Shown piece by piece: positions 61,219-64,000 of a stretch of 64,000 nucleotides of DNA. A model generated the notes under the pieces. That model worked only from the letters and a program-made list of their open reading frames with translations. It did no database searches and was not told where the DNA came from. Each line of letters starts with the position of its first letter. Position 1 is the first letter of the stretch. Position numbers and translations under genes: made by a program. The stretch spans positions 9,147,501 to 9,211,500 of the forward strand of contig WPIO01000010.1 in the NCBI GenBank assembly GCA_009760855.2. The letters run 5' to 3'. The DNA is from Cristatella mucedo. Lineage: Eukaryota > Bryozoa > Phylactolaemata > Cristatellidae.

Positions 61219-62690
61219 ATGCCTATCGAGATGCCGTTTGCTACTTATCGAGCCTTGATTCGAGGCGTCTGCTTTGGCGGTCTCTTTCAGGAGTCAGCTA
61301 GTACTGGCACGTTGACTAGCGGTATGTGTGCGTGCGGCTAAAGGGCTGCAGACACGGAGCTTTTCTGGAGCTATTACACAAATCCGATTCTCTCGTATGT
61401 GCTGGATGATTGCTAAGAAACATTAGGCAATAGTCGTTTCCTAGTGTCCTAACTTGTGACTACACTGAATGACCTGCTGACGAAGCACGTCTTTCAATCT
61501 GGACAGCTGTAACACATGCAGTGTTAGAATAATCAAGAACCAAAGAGCTGAGCTGAGCTGACCGTACTTAACTCTCGTAAAATTGGATTTCTATGAAATT
61601 TTCCATCTCAACTTCGGCAAAGTACCGAGCTGTGTCTAGTCTAACTTTGACATATTAAAAATAAGTTGCTGAGCTACATCAATTGGGATTAATACCTCTC
61701 TCCAATATCGTCAGGGACAATGGTCACAGCTCCTGAACATGTGATTAATTGTGGCAAACGTTGACAGAGAGCGTCATCGCTTCGGGTGCATATCCAAAAT
61801 ATTTAAAGCCGTGGTTAGCAGCAGCTGTAACAGAGTATAATCTACTAAGATCTTGCACACTGAGGTTACTGAGAAGCAAGAACTTAAGTGTGCAAGCGAT
61901 GGCATCACGAATAGATTACTTAGATTACTGCGGTTAATCTAGACGATATCAAGGGCGATTAGAAGACCAATGCAATTTCGCTTCAAGTCATTGTTGAAGC
62001 TCAGTGCTCTGAAACTGAGAACATCGATAAACAGCTTGGGAAGTCAGATTTCCTATGGAAATGGTTGCAACAGCATGAAAATGGCTGTTCGTAACTTGTA
62101 AGGGTCTGGTGCCTTAGCCTTGACTAATGAAAAGTGGCACAAAGTTGTCGTCCTTAAGCACTGGTTGCTGCCACGTCCTTGGGCACTGCTTAAAGCCCTT
62201 GAATGTTTCAACTTGCTTGGCAAATACGTCTCTGTAAGCCTCTCATGCCATGAACTGCATCTCAACCCTAGACATGCTACTTTGCTTACATTTAAACATT
62301 CGGGTAATGATGTATCGACTCCAAGTCGTGTTGCTGTTGCCATCTCTCGTTAATTTCTCGCTGAGTATTACTGTTTCTGCAATGAAAAAAACACGGAAAT
62401 GGCTGCGTGTAGTACACCGATGCTTTTGGAATGCAGTTCTTTTCCTGAGCCATAAGTCTCAACGCTTCCACCCGTTGCTTTGGTATCTTGATGAATAGCA
62501 TCTCCCTTCAGAGACTGCGATCATTTCCCTTGCTGCTTCTACGACTTGCTTCTACGACTTGATTCTAAGACTTCCAAGGAGCTTTGAAGCTTTGTTTCTA
62601 CGCAATTCCGGATCTTCACGTTCTTGCATGTCAATCAACTTCATATGGTCACGATCACGTGAGAATTATTGAATCAGCGTGTATTAAAAA

Positions 62691-64000
62691 TGTAACGCCG
62701 AAGGCTCGGCGGGGTAAGCTTGACCTGCCGCTTACCTAGCGGCGTAGCCTATCGCCTAATGCCGTTCGGTGCGCGCCTACGCGCAATAAGCTGGCCGCCA
62801 CGAAACGAGCGTTTCTGGCGCTGACCTGCTTACCGTTACTAAAGGGGGTCGTGAGTCCGCGGCGTGAATTGGAAGCAAGAAACACAAATTGGGGATTTTA
62901 CTGAACTTTATTCGCAAGCGCACAAAGTCGCTGCGCGTCTAGTTCAGCTTTATCTCCACACTCCTCGCACGTTCAACACTCTTGCGGAGGGAATACCCCT
63001 CTACACTAAGCGCGACCCGGACCCTAAACCCTAACCGGTGAACTAGGAATCCGTTCCCACCTGTGCCGAGGGAATACCCCAAACACGCCAACTTAAACAC
63101 TCGAGCGGAGGGAGTACTTCTCCACACTGAAGTGCGAACCGGAGTCTAAACCCTACCCGGTGAACTAGAACTCGGTTTCCACCAGTGCGACCGGAATACT
63201 CCACACACGCCAACTCAAGCACTCCTGCGGAGGAAATACTTCTCCACACTGAAGCGCGACCCGGAGCCTAAACCCTACCCGGTGAACTAGAGCTCCACAC
63301 ACGCCGACTACGCCTAGCTCGCGCCGGCAAATCCCTATGCCGAGAGCACGTGCTAGCGCGCACACACACACGACACAAAAGAAACACAAAACACGAATGA
63401 ACACACAAAGTGCCAGCTCGGGCGCGATACGACCGTGTTCGGTGGGGTTCCACCGAATCCTCCTAGAGCTGTCTCGTCTTGTTCCGTCCATCGTCGGCGG
63501 ACAGCCCGCCCTCCTCCCCCTCGCTTTTAGAGAAACGAGTGCCCGACGGCGTCGAGGCGCAGAGCCGGACCAGAGACAAAAGACACGAGGCAAAAGACCC
63601 AGAGCGAGCGTCGCTCGACTCTTAAATACTTGGCTGAGACAATGGGGCAAGAGCTTAGTGGTATTGGGCCCGGACACCTTGGCCCATTACGGAAAGGAAT
63701 GACTACCGTTCCCAGGCCACTGGCAGGGCACCTCCGTCCAGCTTGAATGGCGAATGGGTTCCAGAAGATTCTTTCTTGGAAAGAGGGAAGGCGGGGGTTG
63801 ACAGGCCAGCCAACATCTATCAGCAGCTTCCGCGAGTATCGGACCAATTCTAAAGGCCGAATCGCCGCCGCTCGTCTCAGAGCTTCCTGGCCTGCTCCTA
63901 AGCGCTTCCTCTCTAACCGCACTGACGCTCCTCTCTGGCTCACTGCTCCAGGACAAAGGGGCTCTAGCCCGCCGCCGAACAGCTCTTGTTCGCGCTAAAA
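62691..64000 (-). mobile_element. GC-rich block, possible LTR-type element end
   Basis: Base composition changes sharply at 62691, where the plus strand reads TGTAACGCC, so the minus strand ends GGCGTTACA, a plausible LTR terminus. On the minus strand TATTTAAG (63621-63628) is followed about 700 nt later by AATAAA (62907-62912) and then by the putative end, an order compatible with an LTR carrying promoter and poly(A) signals. No gag, pol or integrase frame is inside the window. The 170-residue minus frame at 63165-63677 matches nothing known. It could equally be another repeat type or assembly junction. Confidence 0.35.
62977..63305. repeat. 121-122 bp tandem repeat, about 2.7 copies
   Basis: Units start at 62977, 63098 and 63220 (CACTCTTGCGGAGGG, CACTCGAGCGGAGGG, CACTCCTGCGGAGGA). 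Each contains GCGACCCGGA-like sequence and CCTAAACCCTA-CCGGTGAACTAG. The third copy is truncated and changes to unrelated sequence near 63305. Confidence 0.9.

Larger units (their letters stand above)
58313..62690. other. Intergenic DNA, few recognisable features
   Basis: Downstream of the cyclase poly(A) signal. It holds SINE-B at 59193, a LINE-B tail at 60779 and a perfect hairpin at 61179. The open frames at 60856-61301, 61749-61937 and 62120-62498 match nothing I know. No rRNA, tRNA or exon chain is seen. Confidence 0.7.

Noticed and set aside
62120-62498. Overlapping plus-strand ORFs with leucine-rich translations.
   Set aside because: No domain, no splice chain, and opposing ORFs of similar length on the other strand.
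62984-63290. AAACCCTAACC-like motifs suggesting telomeric repeat.
   Set aside because: They occur once per 121-122 bp unit and are not tandem hexamers, so this is a longer satellite-like repeat.
63165-63677. A 170-residue minus-strand ORF in the GC-rich block.
   Set aside because: Arginine- and cysteine-rich translation crossing the tandem repeat and CpG-rich DNA, with no recognisable domain. Probably chance in GC-rich sequence.

Overview
This window is animal nuclear DNA. One large gene is split by spliceosomal introns with GT/AG borders, and those introns are filled with non-LTR retrotransposon relics, tRNA-derived SINEs and long (GA)n, (CT)n and (GT)n microsatellites. I see no operons or compact bacterial-style genes. 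An invertebrate is likely, because a decayed multi-copy ORF family that I know from invertebrate genomes is present. I cannot place the species; a lophotrochozoan or flatworm is only a guess.

The main content is a plus-strand gene for a membrane-bound class III adenylyl cyclase. I assembled 14 coding exons between 8831 and 57766 by matching the protein family and checking splice phases. Together they make 2718 nt, an exact multiple of three (905 codons plus stop). In order they encode the pre-C1 helix, the C1a catalytic half (8831-30200), the C1b linker (30200-32770), transmembrane segments 7-12 (32760-47216), the C2a catalytic half (47217-57680) and a short C-terminal tail. A poly(A) signal lies at 58307. 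The exons for the N-terminus and transmembrane segments 1-6 were not found and probably lie left of the window. The metal, adenine and ribose/phosphate residues I checked are present, but three residues that line the forskolin pocket of mammalian cyclases are replaced. A second, in-frame way of encoding TM12 is possible (46150-46273 joined to an internal acceptor at 47217).

Region by region: 1-8830 is flanking DNA or intron with simple repeats, a LINE interrupted by a SINE, and a 90-bp tandem duplication. 8831-57766 is the cyclase gene, with introns from 106 bp to 7.9 kb. The introns carry two LINE families (LINE-A, L2/CR1-like with a TTA-rich 3' end; LINE-B, a related but distinct RT family), two tRNA-type SINE families (SINE-A, SINE-B), a decayed mobile-element-like ORF (43672-45155) and a strong miRNA-like hairpin (10163-10220). 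57767-62690 is 3' UTR and intergenic DNA with few recognisable features. 62691-64000 changes abruptly to GC-rich sequence with stem-loops, a 121-122 bp tandem repeat and minus-strand promoter/poly(A)-like signals, possibly part of an LTR element.

The 3' tail of SINE-B resembles the 3' tail of LINE-A, which suggests that LINE-A machinery mobilised SINE-B. Nested insertions allow relative dating of the families.
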